Assembly (NCBI GenBank): GCA_033558025.1
Contig: JAUCEF010000007.1
Coordinates: 8,370,001 to 8,434,000, forward strand
Source: Phytophthora sp. 'mugwort'
Lineage: Eukaryota; Oomycota; Peronosporomycetes; Peronosporales; Peronosporaceae
Length of the DNA: 64,000 bases
Direction: 5' to 3'
The notes below the pieces were generated by a model. The model saw only the letters and a list, made by a program, of their open reading frames with translations. It did no database searches and had not been told where the DNA came from. Positions 23,601-36,882 of the stretch are shown in pieces. Made by a program: the position numbers and the translations under genes. Position 1 is the stretch's first letter; each line of letters begins with the position of its first letter.

Positions 23601-25671
23601 CCCCGCGCTCTCTTTTGGCGGTACGCCAAGGGATGGTTCCTTCTTGACCTCATCTCCACCGTCCCTATCGACGAAGTTTTCCAGTAAGTATTCCATCCCT
23701 TTGCAGTTTTTTTTACCATAGTATTGTTACGGTACTTACCCGCATGTTTTTTTTTTTCTGTCTCCTCTTAGAGCTGTGGTGGGCACTTCCAACCAGACTG
23801 TACGACTTTTCCCTACAAAGCTGCTGAGGTTGTTCCGCATTGCACGATTACTCAAGCTTACTCGATTGATTAAGCTGAGCCGGGTCTTTGGACGCATCCG
23901 CGACACTGTTCAGGTAGTCTGACCCTAAATATGGAATTATTGTTATTGTTGTCTTTCTCAGCTACATTTTAACTTTATATTTATGTCTGCTGCTCAATAG
24001 TTGAGCCCGTCGACAGAACGGCTTTTTAAGCTACTGGCAATCATGTCGATCTTTTGCCATTGGAATGCGTGCATGTTCCACGGGGTCATGATGGCGAGCG
24101 AGTCTGCAGGCTATCACAGTTGGTGTGGCGACGCCTTTTTCCCCAATGAACCTCAGCTCATCGAGTGCGTTAAGCTTGTGCCGGTCGCCGACCGGTATAT
24201 TGCAGCAGTCTACTGGGCGTTTACTACGCTCACGACTGTGGGCTATGGCGATGTAAAGCCCAGCGTTCATTCCCCGTATGAATTGGTCGTGGTAATCATC
24301 CTCGTGGTTTTGAATGCCACCGTCTTTGGTTACATTATCTCGTCGGTGATGACACTCATCCAGAATCTCGACCCGAGTGACCGCGAGTATCGACTGCTCA
24401 TGACAGAGATGAAAGATTACCTGCGTGATTCATCTGTTAGCGAGCGTCTGTGCACTAACGTCAAGATGGTAAGTTGTGGTGCTTAATTCTTAACAGCAAC
24501 TTGCGCAACATTAACCGTGTTTGTGTGGCCATAGCACTACCAACATCACATTGCGTGCACTAGTCTCTTCCCTGAGCAAAAGGTAGGATACGTGGATACA
24601 GTTTTGCCTAGATGGCGGCTAATGCTTAATTGCTGTTTGTGTGCGCAGCTTTTCGACCAAATGGCTCCAAGTCTGCGCTTCGACGTTGCTCGTTTGGTTG
24701 CCGTCGAAACGTTATTTGCAATTCCACTCATCACCGTCATGGAGGACTCGTTCAAGGGCTTTGTGTCGTATGCTCTCTTCTTGATGAAACCCGTTTGCAT
24801 CCAACGAGGCGAGACAGTGTGTCGCTGTGGAAGTCCTGGCATCGAGACGTTCTTCCTCGTCGAGGGGGAGTGTGATCTTTTGAACTCGCTCACGAATCTC
24901 GGTCGTATCATCGGCGAAAACTCGGTCTTTGAACAGTATGCCTTAATGGCTCAACCTGAGGAACTCTACCGTACAGTCTCGACAGCTACAGCTTTATCGG
25001 GCAAGTGCATCCTGTACTCACTCACCATCCAAGACTTTAAGTAAGTACACGTAGCAGTACGTGACTAAAAGGATTATACTATACTAACTATGTCTTAATT
25101 ATTTTTTTAATCCTTTAGGGCGCTGGAAAACGTGTCACCGGCAGTAAGCACGTATTTTATGAGCCAACTAGCGTCCGTACTGGTCGCCGATGACATGTAC
25201 TCGCTGCTGCCGCACCAAAAGGCTAACGTTCATCTCGCACTACGTCGCGGTCAAAACTTCCGCGCAGTGGCAGAACAGACCCATGGACGCTTGAAGCTTA
25301 AGGACCTGGGTCGAGTGGCTATGGCGAATCTTTATAAACGCCGAGGCAGCGAGTGGTCTCCCGATTTGTTACCCAAACAATTGCAGATGCTCGCTGAGAC
25401 GGAACAAGCATATAGTGTTACAGTCGTTAGCGCCACCGTGAACGCCATTGCGAACCGCCAAGCTGAAGAAGACCACGAGCCTCCGGCGACAGACGACAAT
25501 AATTCGATGCGAGAACAAACCGAAACTTCGTCCACTGCTCTAACAATTGAACACCAGGGCGGATCAGGTAGCAATTCGCTCTACAACACGACTCAATCCC
25601 TCAGTCAAAGCATCACCGAAACCTCGGAACGCACCAACTCCAGGAGAACCCAAAGCGTGCATGCGCTCTAA
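20648..25671 (+). CDS. Tandem two-repeat K+ channel with two cyclic-nucleotide-binding-type domains
   Basis: Ten exons, all in frame: 20648-21445, 21518-21835, 21918-22172, 22241-22349, 22423-23683, 23772-23913, 24001-24468, 24535-24582, 24649-25040 and 25119-25671 (1447 residues). Unit 1 (about residues 50-500) has an HCN/CNG/EAG-like core: IVLNFCTG in S3, an Arg/Lys-rich S4 (LRGLKVLRLFKLARIRRLG), pore TTIGYGDI, C-linker and CNBD. A disordered Ser/Pro-rich linker of about 300 residues follows. Unit 2 repeats the plan (FFFVDILLNFRTAYF, S4 LLRLFRIARLLKLTRL, pore TTVGYGDV, C-linker and CNBD). GYGD filters predict K+ selectivity. Neither CNBD keeps the canonical RTA/RAA phosphate-binding cassette, so gating by cAMP/cGMP is uncertain. 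Two chains would make the four-subunit pore. Confidence 0.85.
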
Positions 25672-26019
25672 CATTTTGGTCACGAATATATAACATACAA
25701 TGCATTTTGGACAATTAATTACAGTCTTACAGCTGCAATGCTACAATACTATTGCAGTAATTGACATTTGTGACATTCCAATTTGATTTAACCTTTTCCA
25801 AATTAAATATTGAAGGCATATATTTTGTATACATGTATTGCTTTGCGTGCTTGTACACTCCTCAAATTTACACAGCACAAAAATCAATATGGTATTAACC
25901 TATGAAGTCTCGAAGGCTTCGCGACCCTTAGCATTCCAATAGAAACCTCATCAAGTTCGTTTCTAAAATACGTAATCACGACGAATTTCAATTATCGTGA
26001 CCTTGTCTAGCATCAGTCG
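25672..26019. other. AT-rich intergenic spacer
   Basis: About 350 bp, notably AT-rich compared with the coding flanks. It presumably holds the channel 3' UTR and the promoter of the C2CD3-like gene. No gene or repeat was recognised. Confidence 0.5.
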
Positions 26020-29000
26020 ATGGGGGCGCCTGGAGCTCAAGACGCGGCCCCCGCGCCACTGATCTCGCTCTCCAGACGCTTCTTGTCTCTCCCAGAGGAG
26101 CTGGTCGGCTGTTCTCTTCCTCCCAAGGTTTCTGGACCGCAATGGGGCTTCGTTACGCTATGTGTGGCGCACATTTTGGAGAGTGCCGTGAGCTCTCGAC
26201 CGCTGCCCCAAGTGTCGCTCATTCGTACGCGTTGGTGGGGCGAGGAGCAGCCGGGGAGTCTCTTCCGGCCGATACTATTGGCTGGAGACGGCGGAGCTCA
26301 CGTGACGGAGGACACACCGCGTCGAGCCATCAGCATGAAGTACCCCGTGTGTGCGCCGCCTGAGAAGCTGCTGGAATATTTCCAAGACATGACGGAGCTG
26401 ACGTTGGACGTGATCGACCGCGTGACGAGGAAACAATACGGCAATTGCCACCTGTCGCTTGTAGCCGAAACAGACAATTCGGTCCTGACCGCTGAGGAGA
26501 AACTGGTGGCACTACGTCGCGAGGAGGTTTTGTGTGAGATCCAGCCGAATGGAGACGAGAATGGCGTGCTGGGCTATTTATCTGTAAGTTTTAACGTGGA
26601 ATGGGAGAATATTGCAATTCAAAGGTGGAGAGGAGTAATGGATAGACAGGAGACCGAGGTGCAAGTGCTGGAGAAGAGGGATAGTGCCAGTGGTACGGAA
26701 GGAGCTGGAGAGGAACCTCTGAGAAGTGATAACGAGCAACTTGCCGTTTTGAATATGGCATCATCTGCATCATTGTCACCTATAAAGAGCGTGACAAAGT
26801 CAGGGACGGACGAGGCGGTTGTCAGGCAGGCGATAGTGTCGAACAAAGAGAAACCCCATGAGATTGGTACACGTCGTGAAGCGAGTGTTGATTTTCAGCG
26901 TATTCATCGTCTTTTGGAGAAGGGAAAAGCGTTGAAGCAGTCAATGGAGAGAGCCGTAATGATGAAAAATGAATACTCAGAGACATTGGATAATTTTGCA
27001 GCTGATGAAGCTCCTAATAGTGACACAAACGTCGCAGATAAACTTGCAACGAACCAAATGGAAGACGCGAGATCTGTTGAGTTATTTACGAGCTTGGAAG
27101 GTAAATGGGATGAACATCTGCCTGATTTGGATTCGCCAGGTTTGTCTCCATTAAGTCGACTTAATCCGTACGCTCTAAGTGTTAAAGAACAAGACGCACA
27201 AACAACATCGGAATTACCTCGCAGAGAGGAACTTTTGAAGCCTGGAACGACATTACAGGAGCCTAATGCTGAACTACTTTGTGGCCACAGCTTGCTCCAA
27301 TTTGCGGTAATGTTTGATTTGGTGTCGATCACAAGAAACGTGACACAGTTCAGTGGATTTACAAAATTAGAGCAAGGACAAATGCGTTCCATGGACAAAC
27401 TCCAAGGTGGCGACCACGTGGAATCGTCGGGACTTTCGCACGTTGTGCTTCATTATGTGGTGCCGTCACAATTCACAACGGGTTGTCCAGCTGTGGGCAA
27501 GTTTGAACGGACGATCCGTCGTCAACTGAAAGGCTCCCGTTGGGTGGATAATGCCTCTCGAGCGTGGGCTGACTGCAGCGGCCATATCCACGTCTTTCAG
27601 CCATCTTTTGCTGCGGATGCGAGCGAGTATTTCTCGAGTGGCTGTTTGGTAGGGAGGTGTACAGTGCACCAAGATGAACTTGTTTGGCTTGGTGACTAAC
27701 AGGATATATTGTTTATTTTTTTTATTTTTTCTTATAGATTGTCGAAACCTGGTTGCAGGTGTCGAAAGACGCAGACCGCATCTTACTAGGACTGTCCAAA
27801 CTGCCACTTAGGAGGTTCGCGACGTTCTTACGGTTCGTAAATTTCCACTTAAATGTTCATGTGCGTATGGCTGTCAGACTTACAATAATTGTTAATGTGC
27901 TGGTAGAAGTGCACGTCCTGATCTCCAAGAATTTAGTGAGCAGATGTTGCCTTTTATTGGTGTTGATGGCAGATTCGCAGTGGACAATCCATTTACGGGG
28001 ATTCAAACAGGGTTTCTTCGAGGTCGAGTTTGCTTGGGAACTGCAGAGCAGGTATACAGCCTCAAATCTTGGGTATTTGTTACTTCCATTGCTCATTTAT
28101 TGTTGGCCAATTATTATTTTTTGCTCTTCTACCTACCAGCTTCTTACATGGACCAAGACCTTTCGGGCCATCGTTAAGTTACAAGGGATTATCCGTGGAG
28201 TATTATCTCGACAGGAGTTGCGTTGCTCTCGCTCCATTCCGCCTCGGGTGGTACCGACAACTGAGGATATCCGATCTGATTCTCCGTCAACTGCTCCGAC
28301 ACTCACGACAACAATACCGGGGGATAACTTGATTGAATTGGACGATAAATATGTTAGAGGCGACACGAGCGAGAAGCCCTCCGAGTCTGGCGAGTTGGAG
28401 TTTTCTGTGACTGTCCCGACGAACGAGGATATCAGACTAGCACTGCGCAAAATACGACTTGAAATTCGCGAAACTTGGCGATCTGCAGCCCAAGATAAAG
28501 ATTTAACAAATGAACAGCATAAGCGACGTGGTTGGAGTGCTGCACCGCTTTTGGGATGCGAGTTACAGGGCCAATTAGTACTCAGGGATAGTACGCGACG
28601 AGCAGGAAACGTGAAAGGGATATCATTCGCACTTTGGTGGGATGCAGCAGACCGAAACTTGAACTCTGCGTTCGTTCATACGTTCCGATCAAGAGCCTAT
28701 CGGGTGGAGGGTGATGTAGATGGAGCGTTGGTGACGCCTCAAAGCCAAATGCTCTTCGCCTTGCACGTCGAAAATGGATTTTTTGGGACGCAGTCTCGCG
28801 AAATAATTATTGGCGAAGCGCGGTTGAATTTGTACGAAACCTTTGAGAAACGAGTAGCAATAATTGGTGCTACACAGAACGTTGCGGAGGGAGAATCTTG
28901 TGTTAACGTGGATGTCCCTATCGAGTGGGAGAGCGGAGGTTTGGGTCGTCAAAAGCTCCCATCTGCGATTCCATTGAAGATTTTGTATCATTTCTCGTGC

Positions 29001-32000
29001 TCGACAGAGCAACCAATCAATGCTGGTACCTTGCGAGGTGAACAAGCTTCCGATCACGTTGCCGATACTGAAGACCGTTATGTTGGTGCCAGTGACGCGC
29101 CAGTAAAGCGATTTAAGTCCGCCACCATCACGCTATCGTTTCACTTGCTCTCAATTGCCGAGTTTGAATATCTGCTTTACGAAAAGAAACGCCAATTATT
29201 TCTTGAAACTTCAACGGAGACGACACCATCAAGTGCTCATCTGGACGACGTTTTGAACCGAGGCGGTGACGCTCTGTCCATCGTTTTCGACGTCACAATT
29301 TGCGTAGGATGTGACCTTGACGAGCGCGATAAAGTGCTGCAGAAAGAAGGAGAATTGATCCAAAATACAACGACACATGTATTTGTGGAGAAGGGGAAAT
29401 GGTATAAAACTTGGCGGTCGCCAGAAGTTCGGATTCCAGTGACTAGTACCAGATTCGAGGAGATGCAGCTAGTCATGCAAAGCTGCATGCGGTTAAACCC
29501 AGACACCGTCGCCAATTTGCAAGAAGAGTGCGCTGCTGTGGCTGTATTATTGTCATGCAGTACTTGTAGTGAGCCACATGTGCTTGGATGTGCAGACGTC
29601 CCTTTGGCTGCTGTCCTATTTCGTTCTCAGGGGGTCCGCGGCATGTTTCCGATTCGTATTGGGAAAGGTAGACGTTATGGTGCAAAATTGTGTTTCTGAT
29701 GATGTTACTTTGCTAACATATATACCTGGAATTTACTGGAATTTTAGAGCCAAGTGCTGCTCGGCTTGGCGTCCACTGCTTTGTAGATCACACAAAGCCT
29801 GATAGAGACGTCGACAGCAATGACAATATCTCGCGTCTAACGGATATTCAACTAAAACCTGAAGTGACACCGTCGCCGTTGATATCTCCGACAAACACAG
29901 ATAAAATTACTCGCACTGGAAGCGAGTTGTTAAGCGCTAGACCGATGAAGTCGTGTGAGGTAAGCTTTTACATGTAATTGTGCGGTTTCTGCCAGCTCCG
30001 AACTCACAACTGTTTTGTTTTTCTTCATTTATTCGCAGGTGTGTATCGAAGAAGGCCGAAATTTGAGTGTGAACGCTGCTGAGTCTACTGTCTGTTTGTA
30101 TGCTGCATTTCGGATGACAAGAGAAAGTCAAAGTCAAACTGTTAATGAGCTTTATGGGATCACTCATGAGAAGAGAACGGAAGCGAAAGCTGGAATGTGC
30201 CCGAAATGGAATTATTGGGATACTCTTGACGTGGACGATACAATAAATTGGCAAAACTTTTCGCTGGAAGTATCAGTCTGGCAAGACAACAGGAACGATT
30301 CTACTAGACCAGAACATACGAGGACGCCACCATCCGATCAGCGTGCTAACGGTGGCTTTGTAGGAATGGTTCGTGTCGACTTGAGCCTCTTTAATTGCGG
30401 ATGGGGCGATATTGACGGCTGGTATCACATTCAAGATGCACAGCACCAGACGCGGGGCCAAGTCAAAGTCCAGGTACGAAATCTTAGCGTAGCAAATACG
30501 CGGAATCCAGCAGTCAGCGTCTGGGAGCATCGTACTCTACACGAAGCTGACCACGCAGTCGATTTGGATGGACAGTATTTCGGGTCAATTACTGGCGATG
30601 AGAAAACGATACCACAATTTTCTCTTGACAATGCTGTACAGACAGTTCATGAGACATCAACAGAAATGGAGGAGCGACTGGCAGAGCTCGAGAAGGATAC
30701 TTCTATTCAAGAAGAAAACGACACGACTACAGGCACGAATGTACTGCTTGCTGCCAGTGCAACAAGTGGAAGTGAGAGTGACACGCCAAAGCCTTTGAGG
30801 ACAATGCCGGATACTTGTATCGAGTTGGAATTAACTGAGCAACATGGAGGAGCTGAAGCGGACGAGCAAGACACTGCGAGGCACAAGAGCTCAGCTGATA
30901 ACTTCACTGTCGGGTCTGCCGTACCTGAGATGTCCGTGGCTGAAAGCGTTGATATGAACGCTGACGACGATTCCGACAGTGACGGCTTGGAGATCCGTTC
31001 AGAGTTCTTCCAGCCAATAACGCTGGCTTCCATTGGGATTGACGAGATGGAATTCTCACCTCTGTCAGAAGATGAAGCGACATTTGACACGAACGAGCAA
31101 GAGAAAATCGCTGAATGTGCTGTTATTTCGCCTCGGTCTTGTGAGAAATCACTAGGATCAGAGACGGAGACCGATGCTGTGTTAGATGACCAATTTGACC
31201 ACCTTTCAGTACTGCAAAGCGATGTGAAAGAAGAGCAAATAAGTGGGAAAACCTTTACGCTTGGAAATGAAGAGTTTTACGATATTGCTGGACTATGGAA
31301 AGCACCAGATGACCAACTTGAGTCGTGTACTATGCATAAGCAAGCAAATCTGATCGAGACTGTGTCATTTCCAGAGATTAAGTCACCAGAAAAGGACGAG
31401 GCTGAGCTTAAGAAACTTGTCTGTGACGTCGACGAGGAAGACACATTTTCTACGCCGTTGGCTGCGAGTACAACAAGCGACGAACAAGTGATCGAAGCAC
31501 GAAGTAACGAAAGCTCACAAGAGGATCCTATGGATGATGAAGCTTTGTCGACGAAGTATTCGCCGTCAGAGAATCGTTTGAGTTTGGATACAGTTCCTTC
31601 AACTCAGGATCCTCCTGATCATAGTAGCGGCGACGTCGACACTGGGTTAGAAATGGAATCACCACGTGTTGTTGGCAACATTCCAGTAACTTTGGTACTG
31701 GAGTGTAATGTAAAGCTCGACGATTTATCGTGTGCCGATGACGTCGCCCCAAGCGAGACGACAAGTATCCAAGACTTTGATTCCAAGGAGTCAGTTAAAC
31801 GTGTTCTCGACGCCAGTTCTCGTAGTTGTAAGTGCGTATCGAAACTTGAATACGTTGACAAGGCCATTCAGGTGGATCCTTTGGATTTGGGGCTCGAGGT
31901 CGAGATGGTAGCTTGCTCGGTCCAAACTGAGGACCCAGAGCGAGAGAATGATGAAATAGTCTCAAAAGATAACGATGACAGAGCAACAATTATTGATCAC

Positions 32001-32411
32001 GCTGAGCTCTCGGCAGAGGAAACATTAACTATTGATGTGGGTTGTGACGCGATGGACATTCCTAGTGACAATTATTGCACCCCTCAAACACAGACGCTTA
32101 ATGTTGATGAGCATAGTCCAGTGACTATGGTACGTACATATCTCCACAACACTACGAGTTCCGGAGATCATATTGGCCGCATCGGTCGTCTTCCTTCATC
32201 GGAAATACGTGTATTCCAGAGACTTCACGTCTACAATAATCAAGTCGAGGGAAAAAGTCAGCATTCTTCTGTTCATTACGACTCGGAGACGGAGCGAATC
32301 GCTCGGATCATGCAGGGAAGCATGAATTATTGGATGCGAGATGAGAGCACTTCGAGTAGCGACGATCAAGTCGATGACGACGAGGAGATGGAGGACGATG
32401 GCTTTTTTTAA
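26020..32411 (+). CDS. C2CD3-like centriolar protein
   Basis: Six exons, approximately 26020-27648, 27738-27833, 27909-28049, 28139-29666, 29748-29958 and 30038-32411, encoding about 2000 residues. The N-terminal domain (residues about 30-200) follows human C2CD3 closely in order: CSLPPKVSGPQWGFVTLCV, VSLIRTRWWGEEQPGSLFRP, RRAISMKYPVCAPPEKLLEY and MTELTLDVIDR. Several C2-type beta-sandwich segments follow, including IVETWLQVSKDADRILLGLS, DNPFTGIQTGFLRGRVCLG, and a late C2 domain at 30.05-30.5 kb (VCIEEGRNLSV...GFVGMVRVDLS). The last about 600 residues are acidic and disordered, with a very acidic end. In animals C2CD3 is needed for centriole elongation and distal appendages. Here it should act at basal bodies of zoospore flagella. 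It ends 24 bp from a convergent gene. Confidence 0.75.
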
Positions 32412-32435
32412 TGTCAAAGTTCTGGCCAAGTTTTT

Positions 32436-34825
32436 TTACTTTCTCAGCTTCGCTTTTCGCGATCCTGCGCGTCTGAGTTTCTCATAAAATGATGCTTTGG
32501 GCTGGTCATTCATAGTGTGCTCAAGGTGCTCAGTGCTGTCCTCAGTCTCGTCCCAACTGCGTGAAGTCGTGGAGTCTGCTGGAGCCGGGAGTGGCGGGAT
32601 TCCGATCTCAGGGAGCACCTTTCCGCTTCGCATTCTTTCGAGAAGTGACGTCCGCTCCATACATTCTCGATGAACAGTCTGCTGAAGCAGAACGATTTCC
32701 TATGGTGTCGACAACAGTGAACAAACAGGAGGTTAACTCACACAAAGACGACTTAGAAGAGACGGCAGATGTACGACGCACACGGTCTTTTTGCTTGAGC
32801 GTGCGTCGAAGCTGATCGATGATCGTTTCATGTGCGTGACACTCCTGATTGCTTGGGTCATGACGACTCGTTTGACTGCTGTCGGTCGGCTTGGTTTGCC
32901 ACGCGACTTGAGGTTGGGCTGTTGTAGCACGCTGCTCATGTAGACATTCCAGTTGCTCTTGGAGACCGGTTAACTTGCGTTGAAGTGCCGTATTCTCCTC
33001 CTGGCCAGCTTGTATCTGCTGTTTGGCCTGCTGCGCTTCGTGCTGGACGCACTGCAATCTCTGTTCTAGTTCAACTCGTGCAACCTTGGCTTCTTGAGTC
33101 ACCTTTTGCTGTATCAAAAAATCAAAAAGATACCACGTCAATATTGTGTATAAGTTCCTAAATTATACATTTATGTTATTGTTCTTCTTTCACCTTGTCA
33201 CGTTCGCTCGTGTCGACTTGACCCTGCAATGTTTGAACCAGATTCTCGAACTGTAAACTCTTGCGCTGGGCCTCCTAGTTGTGACAGATTTCCATATCAA
33301 AGTGTCAACTAACAAAGTAAATAACTAAAAAACTTACACAACATACATCGCGCTGACTTTACCTCACGCTTACTAGTGTTTTGCAGCGCGCGATCTTTCC
33401 ACTCGTCCGCCCTTCGCTCTGCATCCTGTAGCTGTTCAATATAAAACGATGAAGAGAGGTAAGCGAGCACGTTTTCATCTCTAACGCCAACCACATACCC
33501 TGCCTTCCATCGCTAGAAGCGTCTGGTGAGATGCTTGTTCACCTCGCAATTGGATCTCTGCAGTCTCTTTCTTCAGGTATTCCAAGTACTCGCTTTGACT
33601 CGCCCGTAGCAATTCAATAGCTCGCGCGTGGTCTCGTTGGAGACGAATGATCTCAATGCCATGTTCTTCTCGTAGTTTTTCAAGCTCACGAGCATACTCA
33701 GCCTTTATTGTTGCCGTGGAGGCGGTGCTCACACTGAGCTGACCCTGCAACTGGTCTGCATGCAGACGCAGAGCTTTTAATTCGTCTTGAAGCTTATACT
33801 TGTCGTCCTTGCATCGTCCATTCTCGGAAAGAAGCTGAGCTCGTGTCTTCTCGAGACTCTGGACCTGGTGCTTAAGCTGAATAACCTCACTCTTAAGTTG
33901 CGAGCTGTAGGTGCGCTCCGTGTCACTACCCGCAACAACTCGAGCAAGTTCTTCTTGAATAGCAGTGAGCTGCACTTGTAGCTGCCGTGCAGTGCTCGAC
34001 TCCAGCTCAACACGTTCGTTCATAGCGAGAAGCTTCTGCTTGAGAACATCGCGCTCGGTAACCGTTTGTCTTGCTGCTGCTGTCCAATGTGCTTGACTCT
34101 CTGTAAGCTTTGACTCAAGTTCTCGAAGCTGCTGCTGGTCACGATCGTGAGCGTCCTTGAAAGCTGCTTGTTGCGATGCTGACAGCAATTTGCAGCTCTC
34201 AGCTTGACTCGACAGGTGCAGAATCTCATTGCGCAGCTTCTGTTCAATTATCGCGTGCGCCAGCTTGTGCTCTTGTTCATTGCGCTTAACGAGACTCTGA
34301 AGCTCTCGACAGGCTGCGTCAGAGTCGACAAGATCGTTCTGAAGTCGTTGCAGCTGGTCTTGTGCTTGTTGCTTGGCGAGACGGTGAGCTTCGCTCTGCT
34401 CCGATAGCTGCTTGGTACTAGCGCTACATGTCGCGACGAGCGTAGCAAAAGTATCCTTCAGCTCGGTTATTTGGTGCCGTAAATCTCTCGCTACTGAGCG
34501 CTCTCGCTCCATAAACCGCACAAAATCCTGTCATTTTATCAGTTAATTATTAACCACAAAAAGGAGGAGAAGTACCGCTAAAACGTACTCGAAAAGTCCG
34601 TTTGTACTGCTTGACAGTACTTTGCAGGGTCTGCACTTCGGCAAAGACAAAGTAGCTGACGCCGCAGAAGGTGCACGCTGTGTCTGCGGCTGCCAGTTGC
34701 TGGATCGCATCGGGTAGCGCGCGGGCTGGAGCGGTGTATAATTCCTCCAGTGTTGGATCACGTAGCTCGTTGATGTAGCTGGAAAGCGGAGGCAACTCCA
34801 TCATTTCGCCTCGTTTTGAGATCAA
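32436..34825 (-). CDS. LEKR1-like coiled-coil protein
   Basis: Minus-strand gene of about six exons (34825-34589, 34527 to about 33499, a short one near 33440-33360, one near 33275-33195, one near 33115-32770, and the last one 32698-32436). The N-terminus has a short CxxC-type signature, DTACTFCGVSYFVFAEVQ, similar to the one near the start of vertebrate LEKR1 (CKYCGVSYLILHEF). Nearly all the rest is predicted coiled coil rich in Gln, Glu, Leu and Arg (QITELKDTFATL, LQRLQNDL and similar heptads), ending in a basic tail (KLRRAGSRKAKLRK). Function is unknown. The neighbouring centriolar gene suggests, but does not show, a cytoskeletal role. A start at 34804 is also possible. Confidence 0.6.
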
Positions 34826-34930
34826 TTAAGTGACGAATTTGGAAATGGAACAAAGCAGCAGTTAAAGTGGAGTTTCAATTATTGGGATATTGTGAGAGGA
34901 ATTAGCTGAGAGTTACGGGTGTTAGTGTAG

Positions 34931-35709
34931 TTACCAGGGCAAGACATCTCCCTCTTCAAAGTGGAACATCTTGGCCGAGTCTTCGAGTTTCGCTTCGGTG
35001 ATAATCCTGGTCAGTCCCTGGACGCTCTCGTCGGGAGACACAGCTCCATGGAAGCCCACCATGGCCGTGTTGACGTATCCTGGGTGCAGCAGCAAGCAGC
35101 CGATCTTGTCCTTCTCGAGGTCTATGGCTAAGCTCTTGGTGATCATGTTGAGCGCTGTCTTAGACGCACGATAGCCGTAGTAGCCTCCCGATCCGTTGTC
35201 CGAGATGCTGCCCATCCGGGACGTCACTTGGGCTACGAAGGCCGAGCCTTCGGTACTCACTGCGAGACGGAGATTGGGTAGAAGAGCCCGTGTGAGGAGG
35301 AATGGGCCCACGGCGTTCACCTCGAAGTGGCGCAGTAGATCGGCCTTGGTGGTGGACTGCAGGTCGTGCACGTCCATGATGCCGGCATTGTTGATGAGAA
35401 GGTTGATGGGTACGTTCTCCAATGCATTGGCCGCCGCCACGATGGACGCTTCGCTGCTCGTATCCAGCGTCAGCAGCTTCCACGGCTTCAGCTTCTTCAA
35501 CTAATGACACAGAGAAAGAGAAAGATACAGCAAGTAAAACGGGGGTGCCAAAGGAGGAGGGGGATTGGCGGATGCTGACGTACGTCCGAGGCGGCTTCGA
35601 CGTTGCGGGCGCAGCCGATGACCTTCCAGCCCTCCTTTTGGTAGTGCGTGGCGAACGCGAGGCCGATGCCGCGGTTGCTACCGCTGATAAGCACAGTCTT
35701 GGCCGCCAT
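34931..35709 (-). CDS. Short-chain dehydrogenase/reductase
   Basis: Two exons (35709-35584 and 35500-34931), 231 residues, the usual length for a classical SDR. The Rossmann start VLISGSNRGIGLAFA gives the NAD(P)-binding glycine motif; LLINNAGIMD is the NNAG motif; a Ser in VTSRMGS and the YGYRASK motif supply the catalytic Ser-Tyr-Lys. A cofactor-type residue is not clear from the sequence (CARN after beta-2). It resembles the C-factor/sniffer-like branch, but the substrate cannot be stated. The intron is 83 nt with a consensus GTACGT donor. Confidence 0.88.
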
Positions 35710-35929
35710 ATTGATGTAAAGTTCAGGAACCCAGGAGATCTTGAACTACAGTACTACATGCGACACACTCAGCAACAGCATTTTTGACTATTTATACAGG
35801 ATAATGAATATATGCATATCTCATTAAGTCCAATGTTTTTTTTCCCATTCAATCAAATTTATAATCACATTGAAGGGTATTGGTTCTAAAAGTATTGACT
35901 ATGGGTACGGTCTCGCGGATCATACTGGC

Positions 35930-36807
35930 ATGGGGGAGCGCCATGTGGTGACGTTGCTGTTTGCTCATGGCTGCGTGTTCTCGCAAGACATGTGGACGCC
36001 GATCCTTCGTCGACTGAAAGAGTCCCGGTCTTTCAGCGCATGCAGACAGAGTTCGTGAGCTTCAACTTTACGTATCACGGAGGCCAAAGTGACAAGAACA
36101 AGTTAGCGGAGTCTTTAGCGCTGGACGTGGGCGACCCCAAGGCCCCACGAGTCACAGGCGGAGAACGCGACGATGTCAAGAGTTGGTACTTGAAAACGAT
36201 GCCCGGACAGGTGGACAAGGCGAAGAGAAAGCCGATGGATGTTCTCATTGGAGTCGGGTTCTCCATGGGCTCCGGGGCGCTGTGGGCAATGGAAGTCGCT
36301 TATCCTGGCACGTTTGACGCGCTCGTTCTCTTCGAGCCGGCAATAGATACGAAGACACCTAGAACCGAAGCGATGTGCTCGTATCTCGTGGCGTTGACCC
36401 TTCTACGTCCGTCTTCGTGGTGAGTTTTGGGGGACGATGTTTGGGGACAGAGGAGATTCTAATGTGGTTAATTGGCTATGAACCAGACCCTCGCGTGCTG
36501 CAGCTGAAAGTTACTTTAAAACCTCCAGCGGGTTCGCGTCTTGGGACCCCGAGGCATTGGCTGCGCATCTTAGCGGCGGTCTCTGACGGATCCGTCACCT
36601 TGGCATGCGACCCGCGCCATGAAGCTTCGCTTTACTCGATGAATGTGCTTCGAGAAGATGCATAAGGCCATCGCGAGCAAGTTCCCGCACATTTACACGG
36701 TGCGCGAAGGGATGCAAGGCCTCGGACACCTGGTCGCTATGGAGAACCCAGCATTAACTGCGGCAATCATCGCTCACGAACTGAATCAGCTGACGGCCAA
36801 ACTTTAA
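35930..36807 (+). pseudogene. Pseudogene of LPX1-like alpha/beta hydrolase
   Basis: Related to the two intact hydrolases that follow, but the frame shifts. The opening VVTLLFAHGCVFSQDMW matches the family start, then a one-base shift near 36030 is needed to reach FVSFNFTYHGG. The nucleophile elbow is GVGFSMGS, keeping the Ser. An intron site equivalent to that of the minus-strand paralogue is present after PSSW (GTGAGT), but splicing there would create a stop. Another shift lies near 36585, and about 60 residues are missing before KAIASKFPHIYTVREG. The frame ends in TAKL, whose last three residues AKL match a peroxisomal PTS1 signal. A dead gene copy. Confidence 0.75.
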
Positions 36808-36882
36808 TAAGGCTCCGCTCCGTGTGTCGCCCATTAAGCTACCCCAATCATCACTTTCCATTCAATTGTCTGACAAGAAGCG

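Noticed and set aside
26020..34825. Search for RXLR, CRN or other effector motifs in the window
   Set aside because: No frame with a signal peptide followed by RXLR or LFLAK was seen here or elsewhere in the window.
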